Positions 62,479-64,000 of a stretch of 64,000 nt of DNA are shown one piece after another; the stretch's first letter is position 1, and every line of letters starts with the position of its first letter. The notes beneath the pieces are model-generated. The model was given only the letters and a program-made list of their open reading frames with translations, was not told where the DNA came from and ran no database searches. A program made the translations under genes and the position numbers. Where the stretch lies: the NCBI RefSeq assembly GCF_014199305.1, contig NZ_JACIJK010000003.1, positions 62,001 through 126,000 of the forward strand. Direction: 5' to 3'. Origin of the DNA: Sphingomonas aerophila. Its GTDB lineage: Bacteria > Pseudomonadota > Alphaproteobacteria > Sphingomonadales > Sphingomonadaceae.

Positions 62479-63674
62479 CGGATCGTGCCCCCACCGTGGT
62501 CGCCTTCCCATTCGTGGGCGAACTGGTCGGCGGCAGCCATATCTCCGCCTGCGGGCTGATCCGGGCGCTGGACCGCAGCCGGTTCACGCCGCTGGTGCTC
62601 CTGCAGCATCCCGACGGCGCGGTCGGCCGATTGTTCCGCGAGGCTGGCGTCGAGGTCGAACGGGCTCCCGCTTCTGCGGAGCTGGCGCATGGCCGGCGGC
62701 TTGGGCCCGGACCGGTGCTGTCGGTTGCAGCGCGTTCGTTGCACCTCGCCCGGTTCCTGCGCGAGCGGCAGGTCGGGATCGTTCACTGCAACGATGGGCG
62801 AAGCTCTGCCACCTGGGGGCTTGCCGCGCGCCTGAGCGGGGCACGTCTCGTCTGGCACCATCGCAGCAGTCCGGACAGCGCCGGCTTGCGGCTGGTCGCC
62901 CCCTTGCTCGCGGACCGGGTGATCGCAGTGTCGCATTTTGCGTCACCGCGGCCAGGCCGGTTCTCTGCGGCAAGCCGCGCAACGGTGATCCACAGCCCCT
63001 TCGACGTGACCCAGCAGCATGGTCGGGCGGCGGCACGCACGGCCTTGCTGCACGCCGTGCCAGACGCTCGCAACTCCTGTTTTGTCGCGTTTTCCGGCGT
63101 GCTGATCGATCGCAAGCGGCCCCTGCTGTTCGTTGAAGCCATTGCTGCGCTTCGTCGCAAGGCGTCGGAGCTCGACGTGCGCGGCGTGATCCTGGGCGAA
63201 GCGCTGGATGACATGGACGCGCAGGTGCGGCGCAAGGCGGAAGCGCTCGGAGTGACGGACGCGGTTCACCTTCTGGGGTTCCGTGCGCCGGGGCCGTTCT
63301 GGCTGGCCGGGTGTGACCTGTTGATGGTGCCTGCCGTCGAGGAGCCCTTTGGCCGAACGCTGATCGAGGCGATGCTGGTAGGCACGCCGGTGGTGGCGAC
63401 CCGGTCCGGTGGCAATGTCGAGGCGATCGATCACGAGCGGACCGGCCTGCTGGTACCGCCCGAAAATCCGGAGGCGTTGGCAGATGCGTGTCTCTCGCTG
63501 CTGCTCGATCGCGGGCGCAGGGCGGAGATGGCATCAACAGCGCAGATCCAGGCGCGCAAGCGGTTCGGCATCGAAACGCACGCAGCGGGTGTGATGGCGA
63601 TCTATGACGAGCTTCTACAGTCGGGCTTCGGTGGGCGCCCAGTCCATCGCAGCGTTGGACGACGTGCCGCCTGA
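62466..63674 (+). CDS. GT4-family glycosyltransferase
   Basis: This 402-residue GT-B protein has an N-terminal VGGSHISACGLIRAL loop and a C-terminal donor domain with FSGVLIDRKRPLLFVEAIA and EPFGRTLIEAMLVGTPVVATRSGG. Translation may instead begin at a GTG (62475) that overlaps the upstream stop as GTGA. Its 3' end overlaps the frame of the HAD-UbiA gene. It belongs to the right-hand polysaccharide unit. Confidence 0.91.
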   Translation: MGAVTDRAPTVVAFPFVGELVGGSHISACGLIRALDRSRFTPLVLLQHPDGAVGRLFREAGVEVERAPASAELAHGRRLGPGPVLSVAARSLHLARFLRERQVGIVHCNDGRSSATWGLAARLSGARLVWHHRSSPDSAGLRLVAPLLADRVIAVSHFASPRPGRFSAASRATVIHSPFDVTQQHGRAAARTALLHAVPDARNSCFVAFSGVLIDRKRPLLFVEAIAALRRKASELDVRGVILGEALDDMDAQVRRKAEALGVTDAVHLLGFRAPGPFWLAGCDLLMVPAVEEPFGRTLIEAMLVGTPVVATRSGGNVEAIDHERTGLLVPPENPEALADACLSLLLDRGRRAEMASTAQIQARKRFGIETHAAGVMAIYDELLQSGFGGRPVHRSVGRRAA

Positions 63675-64000
63675 GCAGCTTCAGGCGGGACGCGCGCCGG
63701 TGGTGCCGCGCCATTCCTTGCCGTTGATTGTCGACCTGGATGGCACCCTTGTCCGGACGGACACGTTGCACGAATCGCTGCTAGCGCTCGCCTTTCGCCG
63801 GCCCTGGCATCTGGTCGGGGCGGTGGCGGCGATGCGTAGGGGGCGGGCCGTGTTCAAGCGACATGTTGGGCGAGTCTCGGTCCTGGACTGGGCGGCCTTG
63901 CCGTTCGACCCGCATGTGCTGAGCCTTATCGAACGACGTCGTGCAGCAGGCGACCCGGTGCATCTGGTGACGGCGGCAGACCAGTCCATCGCGGACGGCG
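63604..64000 (+). CDS. HAD-UbiA fusion prenyltransferase, N-terminal part (cut by the window edge)
   Basis: An open frame runs to the window end, containing IVDLDGTLVRTDTLHESLLAL, then RRPWHLVGAVAAMRRG and LVTAADQSIADG. This is the N-terminal HAD domain of HAD-UbiA fusion proteins, in which a membrane prenyltransferase follows. In related systems such fusions make decaprenyl-phospho-pentose-type lipids. The start is uncertain: ATG 63604, GTG 63631 or GTG 63664 are possible. The UbiA domain is beyond the right edge, so the fusion is inferred from the HAD part. Confidence 0.75.
   Translation, partial: MTSFYSRASVGAQSIAALDDVPPEQLQAGRAPVVPRHSLPLIVDLDGTLVRTDTLHESLLALAFRRPWHLVGAVAAMRRGRAVFKRHVGRVSVLDWAALPFDPHVLSLIERRRAAGDPVHLVTAADQSIADG

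Noticed and set aside
1..64000. CRISPR arrays, insertion sequences, prophage genes or rRNA
   Set aside because: No repeat-spacer pattern, transposase, integrase, phage structural gene or rRNA segment was seen on reading through the window.

Overview
The window looks like chromosomal DNA of a sphingomonad (Sphingomonas or a close relative, Alphaproteobacteria). It is GC-rich, with G/C-ending codons in the coding frames and many GTG and TTG starts. Gene content fits that group: an Mrp ATPase beside hflK-hflC and a Do-type protease, an FYDLN-acid zinc-ribbon protein, an lmo0937-type micro-membrane protein behind a probable general-stress (EcfG) promoter, and a capsule/exopolysaccharide locus. 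The genus rests on gene content and style, not on an rRNA gene. No insertion sequence, integrase, prophage gene or CRISPR array was seen.

Layout. 0-23.3 kb is mostly housekeeping: a partial photolyase-related flavoprotein, queF, a GT4 glycosyltransferase paired with a GH130 phosphorylase, an OPT transporter, homoserine dehydrogenase, two tandem small secreted proteins, a CoA-binding protein, a D-cysteine desulfhydrase-like enzyme, mrp, hflKC, a Do-type protease, a HerA-like ATPase, an M20 amidohydrolase, a single-domain response regulator, cmk, an alpha/beta hydrolase, aroA, the FYDLN protein and tRNA-Ala(GGC). 23.3-36.7 kb is looser, with long gene-poor gaps: prolyl oligopeptidase, an animal-type haem peroxidase, a secreted cupin-like protein and a TPR protein, a DksA/TraR zinc finger, a GNAT acetyltransferase, a diguanylate cyclase, and a TadE-TadE-TadG trio. 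36.8-64 kb is one large surface-polysaccharide locus that continues past the right edge.

How the polysaccharide locus may work (inference from families). A PglF/WbpM-like 4,6-dehydratase, a DegT aminotransferase and a PglC-like phosphoglycosyl transferase look like the start of a lipid-linked repeat unit begun with a 4-amino sugar. Four GT4 glycosyltransferases, a nucleotide-sugar epimerase (probably UDP-glucuronate 4-epimerase), a formyltransferase-like protein, a PIG-L deacetylase, an ATP-grasp/HAD pair, a methyltransferase and an acyltransferase would extend and decorate it. A Wzx-type flippase, a Wzz/BY-kinase-type copolymerase, a very short Wza-like lipoprotein and an outer-membrane beta-barrel would export it. 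CysD, CysNC (sulfurylase plus APS kinase), CysQ and a PAPS-dependent sulfotransferase sit inside the locus without reductive sulfate-assimilation genes. This suggests that the polymer, or a precursor, is sulfated. No Wzy polymerase is visible.

The most unusual observations are: the BY-kinase-type protein has altered Walker A and Walker B residues and no C-terminal tyrosine cluster; the LuxR-type regulator just upstream has a receiver without the phospho-acceptor Asp; and the formyltransferase-like protein lacks the catalytic Asn and lies in a chain of overlapping genes with a PIG-L deacetylase.
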